This document shows, piece by piece, positions 1-7,191 of a stretch of DNA of 64,000 nucleotides. The stretch comes from Streptosporangium nondiastaticum. GTDB lineage: Bacteria; Actinomycetota; Actinomycetes; Streptomycetales; Streptomycetaceae. Within the stretch, counting starts at the first letter, position 1. Each line of letters starts with the position of its first letter. Location: the NCBI RefSeq assembly GCF_003011965.1, contig NZ_PXWG01000028.1, positions 1 to 64,000 of the forward strand, given 5' to 3'. A model generated the notes under the pieces. That model saw only the letters and a program-made list of their open reading frames with translations, made no database searches and had not been told where the DNA came from. A program made the translations under genes and the position numbers.

Positions 1-60
1 GCCGATGACGCCCGCCTCCTCCAGTCTGCGCACCCGCTCGGTGACCGCGCTGGAGGACAT
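1..60 (-). pseudogene. AsnC/Lrp helix-turn-helix fragment joined out of frame to the SARP gene
   Basis: Twenty codons starting at ATG 60 read MSSSAVTERVRRLEEAGVIG, which is the recognition-helix half of an AsnC/Lrp-family HTH. Just upstream the SARP frame reads QQLAEE, and AsnC proteins typically read LAEEVNMSSSAV at this place. One extra base near position 65 would join the two in frame. It looks like a fusion between a SARP start and an AsnC body, with a one-base deletion. A real start at this ATG is unlikely because half the HTH would be missing. The rest of the gene lies outside the window. Confidence 0.5.
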
Positions 61-383
61 GTTCCCTCCTCGGCGAGCTGCTGGAAGCGATGCAGGTCGA
101 CGTCCTCGGGCCCGGCGCAGAGCCGGTAGCCGCCGGCCGCCGAGGCCACGGCGGCGTGGCCGATGGCGCGGCGGAGCCGGCCCACGAGGGCCTGCAGCGC
201 GCCCGCCGCGTCGGCGGGCGGCTCGTCGTCCCAGACGGCGTCGATCAGCGCCTCGGCGGTGCGGACGCGCCCCGGGTGCAGCGCGAGCGCGGCGAGGAGG
301 GCGCGCAGCCGGGCGCCGCCGAGGGCGGCGGCCCGGCCGTCGCCCGAATAGGCCTGGGTGGTGCCGAGGATGCCGTAACGCAC
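1..383 (-). CDS. SARP/BTAD-type transcriptional regulator, 5' part (partial, chimeric)
   Basis: The frame starts at a GTG (MRYGILGTTQ) and reads as the winged-helix DNA-binding domain of AfsR/SARP regulators: a strand-rich start, then RLRALLAALALHPGRV, then EALIDAVWDDEPP, then ALQALVGRLRRAI and GGYRL. It enters the first residues of a BTAD domain (DVDLHRFQQLAEE). From about position 75 the family similarity stops and the frame becomes Arg/Ser/Pro-rich noise, while another frame carries an AsnC/Lrp helix-turn-helix. The gene runs off the left edge without a stop. SARPs normally activate specialised-metabolite genes, but a product with only the winged helix may be non-functional. It diverges from the membrane protease gene at 498. 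The family call is firm; intactness is doubtful. Confidence 0.6.
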   Translation of the reverse strand, partial: MRYGILGTTQAYSGDGRAAALGGARLRALLAALALHPGRVRTAEALIDAVWDDEPPADAAGALQALVGRLRRAIGHAAVASAAGGYRLCAGPEDVDLHRFQQLAEEGTCPPARSPSGCADWRRRASS

Positions 384-497
384 CCGCCCATTGTCTCCCG
401 GCCCGCACGCCCGGGTTACGGGCGGGAGGGGTGGAGGAAGTACGGTCACCCCGGTACCTCCCGGTACGCCAAGGACCCACCTCACAGGAGCACAGGT

Positions 498-1301
498 ATG
501 TCGACAGCGACCCGCGGCGAACGGCGCGTGAGCCCCGTCTTCCTCGCCCTCGTCGCCATCATGGCGGTCTCCATATGGGCGGTGTGGACGGACTTCTCGG
601 CCAGCCCCGGCTTCGCCGTCTTCCTCTTCGTCGTCTCCGGGTGGGTCGTGTCGCTGTGCCTGCACGAGTACGCGCACGCGCGCACGGCCCTGCACGGGGG
701 TGACCTCACGGTCGGCGCCAAGGGCTATCTGACGCTCGACCCGCTGAAGTACACGCACGCCATGCTGAGCATCGTGCTGCCCCTCATCTTCGTGATCATG
801 GGCGGGATCGGCCTGCCCGGCGGCGCCGTCTTCATCGAGCGCCACCGCATCCGCGGCCGCTGGAAGCACAGCATGATCTCGGCCGCGGGCCCGCTGGCGA
901 ACGCCGCGTTCGCCGTGGTCGTCACGGCCCCCTTCTGGCTGGGCGCCATGGACGGCGTGCCGGACCACTTCCGCTACGCGCTCGGCTTCATGGCCCAGCT
1001 GCAGGTGACGGCCGCGATCCTCAACTTCCTGCCCGTGCCCGGCCTGGACGGCTACGGCGTGGTCGAGCCGTGGCTGTCGTACAAGGTGCGGCGCCAGGTG
1101 GAGCCGTTCGCCCCGTTCGGGATACTGGCCGTCTTCGGCTTCCTGTGGATCCCCGAGGTCAACCACGCCTTCTTCGACATGATCGACGCGGTGCTGCGGT
1201 TCCTCGACGTCACCGCGTGGGACACGTACTGGGGTCAGCAGCTGTTCCGCTTCTGGCAGGGCACGCCGGACATCCCGCCGCTGTCGGGCCTGGTGTTCTG
1301 A
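498..1301 (+). CDS. M50 site-2-protease-like membrane protein
   Basis: This 267-residue protein has several membrane segments, a zinc-metalloprotease HExxH motif (HEYAH, residues 56-60) inside an early helix, and a late NFLPVPGLDG motif with LDG at 183-185. These are the two metal-ligand signatures of site-2-protease/SpoIVFB-like intramembrane peptidases. No PDZ domain is visible, so it is the short bacterial M50 type. The ATG at 498 follows CACAGGAGCACAGGT, a good Shine-Dalgarno site. It stands alone between a divergent regulator and a convergent P450. Substrate is unknown; anti-sigma factors or other membrane proteins are typical substrates in the family. Family confident, role inferred. 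Confidence 0.85.
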   Translation: MSTATRGERRVSPVFLALVAIMAVSIWAVWTDFSASPGFAVFLFVVSGWVVSLCLHEYAHARTALHGGDLTVGAKGYLTLDPLKYTHAMLSIVLPLIFVIMGGIGLPGGAVFIERHRIRGRWKHSMISAAGPLANAAFAVVVTAPFWLGAMDGVPDHFRYALGFMAQLQVTAAILNFLPVPGLDGYGVVEPWLSYKVRRQVEPFAPFGILAVFGFLWIPEVNHAFFDMIDAVLRFLDVTAWDTYWGQQLFRFWQGTPDIPPLSGLVF

Positions 1302-1320
1302 GGCGGCCTCTTGCGGGCCC

Positions 1321-2526
1321 TCAGTCCCAGGCCACCGGGAGCCGGTCCACGCCGTAGATGTTCGCGTGGTGCCGCAGCGGCACCTCCTCGGCCGGGACGG
1401 CCAGCCGCAGCGCCGGGAAGCGGGCGAAGAGCGCCGGGAAGGCGACCCGCATCTCCACGCGGGCCAGCTGCTGGCCCAGGCACTGGTGGACGCCGTGGCC
1501 GAAGCCCAGCTGCCCGACGGCCCGGCGGCTCAGATCGAGGGCGTCGGGACCGGGGAAGCGCTCCGGGTCGCGGTTGGCGGCCTGGAGGGAGAGCGTGACC
1601 GTCTCGCCCGCCCTGATCAGCAGGCCGTCCACCTCGACGTCCTCCAGCGCCGACCGCACGGTGGTGTGCGCGACGGTCAGGTAGCGCATCAGCTCCTCCA
1701 CGGCCCCGGCGGCGAGGCCGGGGCCGTCGCGCAGGGCGGCAAGCTGGTCCGTGTTGCTCAGCAGGGCGAAGGTGCCGTGCGCGAGCATGTTCGCGGTGGT
1801 GTCGAGGCCGGCGCCCAGCAGGAAGCCGCCGAGGCCGGTGAGTTCGTCGTCCGTGAGGTCGCCGGTGGTCAGGTCGCTGAGCAGGTCGTCGGTGGGTGCG
1901 GCGCGCTTGGCCGACACCAGCGCCCGGATGTACTCCTGCAGCCCGGTCCACGCCGCCCGCATCTCCTCCACCGAGGAGTTCTGGTCCATCAGCGCCGCCG
2001 TGTGCCGCTGGAAGACCTCACGGTCCGCGTACGGCACCCCCAGCAGCTCGCAGATCATCAGCGCGGGCACGGGCCGGGCGAACGCCTCGACCAGATCCAG
2101 CGGGCCGCCCCGCCGCTCCATGGCGTCCAGGCACCCGGTGGTGATCTCCTCCAGGCGCGCGGTGAGCGCGTCCATCCGGCGGACGGTGAACTTCCCGGCG
2201 AGCAGCCGCCGGTAGCGGGTGTGCTCGGGGGCGTCCATCCCGGTCATGTCCCCGGGCGGCGCGGGAGGCAGGGGGCCCTCGGGGCCTCCGGGGAGCGGGT
2301 GGTGCATGAGCTCGTAGCGCGCGCTGAAGCGAGGGTCGGACAGGATCGCGCGGACCGTGGACCAGCCGGTGGCCAGCCAGCCCATGTGCCCGTCGGGGTA
2401 GCGCATCGGAGTCAGCGGCCGTTCCGCGCGCAGGGCGCCCAGCCCGGCGGGCGGGTCGAAGGGACAACCTGCCGGGCGCTCGGTCGGCAGGGATACGGGG
2501 GACTGCACGAGCAGTTCGTCATCCAT
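1321..2526 (-). CDS. Cytochrome P450
   Basis: This 401-residue soluble bacterial P450 monooxygenase has an I-helix oxygen-activation motif GAGLDTT at 238-244, a K-helix ExxR (EELMR, about 278-281) and the haem-thiolate loop [10 protein letters not shown] at 342-351 with Cys349 as the proximal ligand. Length and the N-terminal CPFDPP motif fit actinobacterial CYP105/CYP107-like enzymes. No ferredoxin, reductase or biosynthetic gene is adjacent, so the substrate cannot be predicted and electrons must come from elsewhere. Start is ATG 2526. Two palindromic TGGCGCCA sites lie directly upstream and may control it. It is convergent with the M50 gene with only 19 bases between them. Confidence 0.93.
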   Translation of the reverse strand: MDDELLVQSPVSLPTERPAGCPFDPPAGLGALRAERPLTPMRYPDGHMGWLATGWSTVRAILSDPRFSARYELMHHPLPGGPEGPLPPAPPGDMTGMDAPEHTRYRRLLAGKFTVRRMDALTARLEEITTGCLDAMERRGGPLDLVEAFARPVPALMICELLGVPYADREVFQRHTAALMDQNSSVEEMRAAWTGLQEYIRALVSAKRAAPTDDLLSDLTTGDLTDDELTGLGGFLLGAGLDTTANMLAHGTFALLSNTDQLAALRDGPGLAAGAVEELMRYLTVAHTTVRSALEDVEVDGLLIRAGETVTLSLQAANRDPERFPGPDALDLSRRAVGQLGFGHGVHQCLGQQLARVEMRVAFPALFARFPALRLAVPAEEVPLRHHANIYGVDRLPVAWD

Positions 2527-2547
2527 GACATCACCATGGCATCGCTA

Positions 2548-2577
2548 TGGCGCCACACGCAAGCAGATTGGCGCCAA
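2548..2577. promoter_or_regulatory. Paired TGGCGCCA palindromes upstream of the P450 gene
   Basis: TGGCGCCA occurs at 2548-2555 and, extended to the 10-base palindrome TTGGCGCCAA, at 2568-2577. Their centres are 21 bases apart, two helical turns, and they begin 22 bases before the P450 start codon. The same-face spacing suggests a cooperative operator. The binding protein is unknown. Confidence 0.4.
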
Positions 2578-2599
2578 GGCTGCGTGGAGTGACGGGAGG

Positions 2600-3349
2600 T
2601 CAGTTGAGCGCGTCACCGGGAGACGTCACCCAGTACGTGACGCGCAGGGCGTTGTCGACGTGCACGCCCTTCGCCTGCAGGGCGGCGTCGACCATCCTGT
2701 CGCTGCCCTCGAAGCCGACCTGCAGGCTCTGCGCCGTGTAGCCCTTGCCGCCGCTGCCCTCGCCCGAGGACAGGATCACGCCGGCGTAGCCCTTCGCGCC
2801 CGGCTTGAGCGAGGTGACCGCCTGCGGCTCGCTGCCCTCGATGACCGGCGGGACGGACTGGGCCCCCTCGAACTTGACGACGGGATAGCCCTTCAGATCG
2901 CACATCTTGGAGCCCTTGTTGGTGAGGGTGAGCAGCATGTGGTTCAGGGGGCGGGAGACCGGCGTGGCGACGACCTCCACGGCGGCAGTGCTGCAGTCCA
3001 CACGGTTCTCGGGGGCGTACGGGTCGCGGGACGCGCCGCCCTTTCCGTCCGTTCCAGTCGTTCCGCCCTTTCCATTCGTTCCACCCGTCCCGTGGGTGCG
3101 GTGGGACGTGGAGGCGGCCGGCGCGGCGGACTTCGCGCCCGGTGCACCTTGCTGTGCCCCCTGCGCCGGCCCGGAGGGCTGCGGGGCCGCGGCGGAGGCC
3201 TGCGGGGAGGCGGCGCCTTCCTGGCGGACGCCCTCCCCCTTCCCTTCGGCCCCGCACGCCGTCAGGGAGAGCGCGGCGACGGCGACGGCGGCCATGGCGG
3301 CGGCGAGCAGGCGGGGGCGGGAGTCGGGGCGGCGGACGGAGGCGTGCAT
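2600..3349 (-). CDS. DUF4232-type secreted lipoprotein
   Basis: This 249-residue protein has an Arg-rich N terminus, a hydrophobic segment and a lipobox LTAC with the lipidated Cys at residue 32. A low-complexity Gly/Ser/Thr/Ala linker with short GTNGKGG-type repeats reaches about residue 105. The C-terminal domain (starting near NRVDCSTAAVEV) has the features of DUF4232: beta-rich, with CDLKGYPVVKF, KPGAKGYAGV and a final VDNALRVTYWV. DUF4232 proteins are common surface proteins of Streptomyces with no known function. It lies downstream of the P450 gene on the same strand but with a 73-base gap, and is divergent from an HTH membrane protein at 3570. Confidence 0.85.
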   Translation of the reverse strand: MHASVRRPDSRPRLLAAAMAAVAVAALSLTACGAEGKGEGVRQEGAASPQASAAAPQPSGPAQGAQQGAPGAKSAAPAASTSHRTHGTGGTNGKGGTTGTDGKGGASRDPYAPENRVDCSTAAVEVVATPVSRPLNHMLLTLTNKGSKMCDLKGYPVVKFEGAQSVPPVIEGSEPQAVTSLKPGAKGYAGVILSSGEGSGGKGYTAQSLQVGFEGSDRMVDAALQAKGVHVDNALRVTYWVTSPGDALN

Positions 3350-3379
3350 GACGGAATCTCTTTCGGTGCGGGTGGCCTG

Positions 3380-3401
3380 CGCGGACGGTTCTCCGTCCGC
3401 G
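3380..3401. other. Perfect 9-bp hairpin in the divergent promoter region
   Basis: CGCGGACGG and CCGTCCGCG flank a TTCT loop, about 30 bases before the DUF4232 start and 170 bases before the HTH gene. It would lie in the 5' leader of the lipoprotein mRNA. Role unknown; it could be an operator or an RNA structure. Confidence 0.45.
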
Positions 3402-3569
3402 GGCGGCGGGGCGTCGCTCGACCGGATCCGGGAGCGGCGTGCTTGGATGACGAAAGCTTGTGCGGGAACGCGTCCCGGAGGCCAGCGATACGGTCGAGTA
3501 CGGGACGCGGGAATGCCGGCACAGGCTTTGACCTGGGGAAATGGCCGTTCCCTGGAATGGGGAGCTGGG

Positions 3570-5048
3570 ATGGGGAGTGACGTGGGGGCGGGCGATCTCG
3601 CTGAACTGCTGCGCGAGCTGAAGGAGCGTTCGGGCCTGAGCTACGGCGTGCTGGCCAAGCGACTGCACGTCAGCACGTCGACGCTGCACCGGTATTGCAG
3701 CGGGGCCGCCGTGCCGGCGGAGTTCGCTCCGGTCGAGCGGCTGGCCCGCCTGTGCAGGGCCACGCCGGAAGAGCTGATGGAGGTTCACCGGCGGTGGATC
3801 GTGGCGGACGCGACGCGGGGCCGCAAGCAGCAGGCGGGGCCCGCGGCGACGGCGGAAACCGGGGACTTCGCAGCGAAGGCGGAAGCCGGGGACTCCGCGG
3901 CGCGGGAGGAGCCGGGGCCGGGGGAAGGGCCCGCGGCATCGGAAAAGGCCGGGGCGCCGGAAGGGGCCGAGTCGCGGGAGAGGCCCGCATCGGACGCGGC
4001 GCCGATGACGCCACCTATGGCCCCACCGGCACGGGCGGCGGCGCCACAGCGCGGGCGGCTGCCCCGTAGGGCCGTCCTCGCGGCGATCGCCGCCGCCGCG
4101 GCCGTCACCGTCCTGGGCTCCGCGGCGCTCGCCGTCACGCTCACCGGGGGCGACGGCGACGGTGGCGGGAGCGGCTCCGGCTCCGCCGACGGGAGGGGCC
4201 GGATCGTAGGAGCCGCCCCGTCGGGGAAGCCGGGGCACGGGAAGCCGCAGGCGTCCGCCGAGCCGGGCGCGGGCGGAGGCAGCGGTAGCGGCAGCCCCTC
4301 GGGCGAGCCGTCCCCCTCACCGAGCCGGGAACAGGAGAGCGGGAAGGGCGGCGCGTCCCCGTCCCCCGGGAACGGGCCGGATTCCCCCGGGAACGGGCCG
4401 GAGCAGGAGACCGGCGGTGGCGCGGGCCCCGGCAAGCCCGCGGGCGTTCCCCTGACCGCCCACGTCCGGCCCTACGCCTACGAAGACCCCTGCTCCCAGC
4501 ACTACCTGGTCGACCGGGCGCCCGCCCGCGTCCCGGTGCCGCCTTCGGAGCCGGATGCGCCCGGCTGGGTGGCCGAGGTCGGGGCCGTTCCGGCCGGCGA
4601 ACAGTACGTCAAGATCACCCTGCAGGGCACGGGCAAGGAGACCGTCGTCCTCGAAGGGCTGCAGGTCCGCGTGCAGGGCGGTGCCAGGCCGCCGCTCGCC
4701 TGGAACGACTACGCGACGGGCGTCGGATGCGGCGGCGACGTCGCGACGCGCTCCTTCGGCGTCGACCTCGACTCCGCGCGGCCCGTCGCCGAGCCCAGGG
4801 CCGGGCAGCGCGACTTCCCGTACAAGGTGAGCGAGACCGACCCCGAGGTCTTCTACGTCAAGGCGGCCGCCCGGCGCCACGACGTCAGCTGGTACCTGGA
4901 GGTGCAGTGGTCCAGCGGCGGCCGGCGCGGGGTCCTGCGGATCGACGACCAGGGCAGGCCCTTCCGCACCAGCGGCGCCGGGGGCAGGCCCGCGTACCAG
5001 TGGCCGCCGGGCGGGGCGGGCTGGGAACCGGCGCCGAGCGGAAACTGA
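3570..5048 (+). CDS. Membrane-anchored XRE-type HTH protein with extracytoplasmic domain
   Basis: This 492-residue protein begins with a helix-turn-helix of the XRE type (residues about 8-65; LSYGVLAKRLHVSTSTLHRY). An Ala/Glu/Gly-rich cytoplasmic linker follows. One membrane helix spans about 168-192, after RRAV. Then comes a Ser/Gly/Pro-rich stalk, and a C-terminal domain of about 180 residues (from VRPYAYEDPCSQHYLV) that would sit outside the cell. The topology suggests a one-component sensor in which an outer domain controls a DNA-binding domain. The C-terminal domain has four cysteines (PCSQ, GVGCGG and others) and no family I recognise beyond similar Streptomyces HTH proteins. ATG 3570 is preceded by GGGGAGCTGGG. 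It diverges from the DUF4232 lipoprotein. Confidence 0.82.
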   Translation: MGSDVGAGDLAELLRELKERSGLSYGVLAKRLHVSTSTLHRYCSGAAVPAEFAPVERLARLCRATPEELMEVHRRWIVADATRGRKQQAGPAATAETGDFAAKAEAGDSAAREEPGPGEGPAASEKAGAPEGAESRERPASDAAPMTPPMAPPARAAAPQRGRLPRRAVLAAIAAAAAVTVLGSAALAVTLTGGDGDGGGSGSGSADGRGRIVGAAPSGKPGHGKPQASAEPGAGGGSGSGSPSGEPSPSPSREQESGKGGASPSPGNGPDSPGNGPEQETGGGAGPGKPAGVPLTAHVRPYAYEDPCSQHYLVDRAPARVPVPPSEPDAPGWVAEVGAVPAGEQYVKITLQGTGKETVVLEGLQVRVQGGARPPLAWNDYATGVGCGGDVATRSFGVDLDSARPVAEPRAGQRDFPYKVSETDPEVFYVKAAARRHDVSWYLEVQWSSGGRRGVLRIDDQGRPFRTSGAGGRPAYQWPPGGAGWEPAPSGN

Positions 5049-5051
5049 GGC

Positions 5052-5085
5052 CGGGCCGGGGCCGTCGTCTGTCCGGCCCCGCCCG
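5052..5085. terminator. Hairpin terminator between convergent genes
   Basis: CGGGCCGGGGCC pairs with GGCCCCGCCCG with a one-base bulge and an 11-base loop, between the stops at 5048 (+) and 5091 (-). It can serve both genes. Confidence 0.55.
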
Positions 5086-5090
5086 TTCTC

Positions 5091-5282
5091 TCAGGAGCCC
5101 TCGCCGGCGGCCGCGGCCTTGTCGTTCTTCGCCTTGCGCACGTAGTACCAGGCGATGTTGGACGAGACGCCGAGCAGCAGGATCCAGATGATGCCGAGCC
5201 AGCTGCCCTGGGCGAAGGAGACGACGGCCGCCGCGACCGAGAGGACGCAGACGGCGAGGGCGTAGAGGGCGAGGCGGGGCAT
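5091..5282 (-). CDS. Small two-helix membrane protein
   Basis: A 63-residue protein beginning MPRLALYALAVC. Two hydrophobic segments (about 4-22 and 27-46) are followed by a Lys/Ala-rich tail (RKAKNDKAAAAGEGS). I chose ATG 5282 because AGGAG lies nine bases before it; an upstream ATG at 5330 has no such site. No family recognised. Similar small membrane proteins are common in Streptomyces next to nucleotide-cofactor genes, but nothing here shows its role. Confidence 0.72.
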   Translation of the reverse strand: MPRLALYALAVCVLSVAAAVVSFAQGSWLGIIWILLLGVSSNIAWYYVRKAKNDKAAAAGEGS

Positions 5283-5402
5283 GGGGGACGGCTCCTGTCC
5301 GGGGGCGCATACGGTCACGATCCCGGCCATTGTCGCTCAGGCGCCGCGCCCGCGTCCCCCCGCCCCGTGCCCGTGGCCCGTGCCCCGGCGGAGGCGCTTC
5401 GG

Positions 5403-6116
5403 TCAGACGTCGGTGACGCGCAGCCCGGCGTGCGCCTTGTAGCGGCGGTTCACCGAGATCAGGTTGGCGACCAGCGACTCCACCTGGTGCGCGTTGCGCA
5501 GCCGGCCCGCGAAGACGCCGCGCATGCCGGGGATGCGGGCCGCCAGGGCCTGCACGACGTCGGTGTCGGCGCGCGACTCGCCGAGCACCATCACGTCGGT
5601 GTCGATCGCGTCGATCTCCGGGTCCTGCAGCAGGACGGCCGACAGGTGGTGGAAGGCGGCGGTGACGCGGGAGTCCGGCAGCAGGGCGGCGGCCTGCTCG
5701 GCGGCGCTGCCCTCCTCCGGCTTGAGGGCGTACGCCCCCTGCTTGTCGAAGCCGAGCGGGTTCACGCAGTCGACGACGAGCTTGCCGGCGAGCTCCTCGC
5801 GCAGCCCTTCGAGGGTCTTGGCGTGGCCGTCCCACGGCACCGCGACGATCACGATGTCGCTGCGCCGCGCGCACTCGGCGTTGTCGGCGCCCTCGACGCC
5901 GAGGCCCAGCTCGCCGGCGGCCGCCTCCGCCCGCTCGGCCGCGCGCGAGCCGATGATCACCCGCTGGCCGGCCTTGGCCAGCCGGTAGGCGAGGCCGCGG
6001 CCCTGGTCACCGGTGCCGCCGAGCACGCCGACCACGAGGCCGGAGACGTCGGGCAGCTCCCAAGGGTCCTTCGCCGGGGCCTTCTTCACGGTCTGGGCGT
6101 CATCAGAAGTAGTCAT
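5403..6116 (-). CDS. npdG: F420H2:NADP+ oxidoreductase
   Basis: This 237-residue protein matches the NADPH-dependent F420 reductase family: an N-terminal Rossmann motif GVLGGTGDQGRGLAYRLA (residues about 29-46), SRAAERAEA for the NADP phosphate, IVIVAVPWDGH, and a C-terminal AHQVESLVANLISVNRRYK. It transfers hydride between reduced coenzyme F420 and NADP in the cytoplasm and links the F420 pool to NADPH. Length is normal for the family. Start ATG 6116 (MTTSDDAQ) lacks a strong ribosome site. It is divergent from the DUF2277 gene. Confidence 0.92.
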   Translation of the reverse strand: MTTSDDAQTVKKAPAKDPWELPDVSGLVVGVLGGTGDQGRGLAYRLAKAGQRVIIGSRAAERAEAAAGELGLGVEGADNAECARRSDIVIVAVPWDGHAKTLEGLREELAGKLVVDCVNPLGFDKQGAYALKPEEGSAAEQAAALLPDSRVTAAFHHLSAVLLQDPEIDAIDTDVMVLGESRADTDVVQALAARIPGMRGVFAGRLRNAHQVESLVANLISVNRRYKAHAGLRVTDV

Positions 6117-6194
6117 GACAGCGATACTGTCACGCTGCCGCGCGCATGGACGAGGGAGCGGCACGTACGAGGGAGCCGGCGGCACACTGGAGTC

Positions 6195-6413
6195 ATGTGC
6201 CGCAGCATCAAGACCCTGCGCCCGCCGATGACGCCCTCCGTCGAGGACGAGGACATCCGGGCGGCCGCCCTGCAGTACGTGCGGAAGGTGTCCGGTTTCC
6301 ACCACCCCGCCGCGCACAACCAGGCCGTGTTCGAGGAGGCCGTGACCGCCGTGGCGGCGGCCACGAAGCGGCTGCTCGACGGCCTGGAGGTGCGGGGCGC
6401 GGCGAAGGGGTAG
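6195..6413 (+). CDS. DUF2277-family small protein
   Basis: A 72-residue protein beginning MCRSIKTLRPP, the conserved start of DUF2277, followed by DEDIRAAALQYVRKVSG and a helical C-terminal half ending LDGLEVRGAAKG. Function unknown. The N-terminal MCR-I-LR pattern is strongly conserved in the family. It lies between divergent npdG and a convergent DsbA-like gene. ATG 6195 is the only reasonable start. Confidence 0.87.
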   Translation: MCRSIKTLRPPMTPSVEDEDIRAAALQYVRKVSGFHHPAAHNQAVFEEAVTAVAAATKRLLDGLEVRGAAKG

Positions 6414-6423
6414 CCCGGCGGGC

Positions 6424-7122
6424 TCAGACCGCGCAGGCGCCGTCGGCGCAGGCCTCGCCGGTGTCCGCCGCGGCGGGGGCGGCCTCGGCCGCCGTCGCCT
6501 CCGCGACCTGCTGGAGGACCTTCAGGAAGGTGGCCGGTTCCTGGCCGCCCTGGACGGCCCACTGCCCCTCGAAGACGAACGTCGGGACTGCCGTGACGCC
6601 GCGCTGCCGCGCCTCCTCGATCTCGTCCAGGACCTCGTCGTGCAGGTCGTCGCCGTCGAGGAAGGCGGCGACGGGGTCGCGGTCGAGGCCCACGATGACG
6701 GCGGCGTCCGTGAGGTGCTCGCGGTCGCCGATGTCGAGGCCCTCGCCGAAGTGGGCCTCCAGCAGCCGGCCCTTGAGCCGGGCCTGGGCGTCCCGCCCGT
6801 ACTCGTCCAGGACGAAGCGCAACAGGCGGTGGGCCAGCAGGGAGTTGTTCTCGACGACGGTGTCGAAGTCGAAGACGAGCCCCTCGTCCGCCCCCAGCCG
6901 CGTGATGTGGTCGTCCATGGCGACGGACTGCGGACCGTACTTGGCGGCCAGCACCTCGCGGTGGGGGAGCGGCTCCTCGGGGGCGTGCGGGTCGAGCTGG
7001 AAGGGCCGGTAGACGACCTCGACATCGCCCGCGCCGGGGAACGCGGCGAGCGCCTGCTCGAAGCGGCGCTTGCCGACGTGGCACCACGGGCAGGCGATGT
7101 CGCTGTAGATCTCGACCTTCAC
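6424..7122 (-). CDS. DsbA-family oxidoreductase, FrnE-like
   Basis: A 232-residue cytoplasmic thioredoxin-fold protein. The active site CPWC is at residues 11-14 (SDIACPWCHVGKRRF). The helical insert and a late cis-proline strand (VTAVPTFVFEG) are typical of the FrnE/DsbA-like 2-hydroxychromene-2-carboxylate isomerase group. The tail ends CADGACAV, adding two cysteines. It has no signal peptide, so it probably acts on cytoplasmic dithiols or polyketide substrates. It starts at GTG 7122 with GGAG upstream. Confidence 0.92.
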   Translation of the reverse strand: MKVEIYSDIACPWCHVGKRRFEQALAAFPGAGDVEVVYRPFQLDPHAPEEPLPHREVLAAKYGPQSVAMDDHITRLGADEGLVFDFDTVVENNSLLAHRLLRFVLDEYGRDAQARLKGRLLEAHFGEGLDIGDREHLTDAAVIVGLDRDPVAAFLDGDDLHDEVLDEIEEARQRGVTAVPTFVFEGQWAVQGGQEPATFLKVLQQVAEATAAEAAPAAADTGEACADGACAV

Positions 7123-7191
7123 GGCAGACTCACTCCATCAGCATTGCTTGAACAATCAAACAATGCTAACGCGAGCGGCGAAGGGGACTCG

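Noticed and set aside
1321..3349. A biosynthetic gene cluster around the P450
   Set aside because: No synthase, ferredoxin, tailoring enzyme or transporter is adjacent; neighbours are a membrane protease and a lipoprotein.
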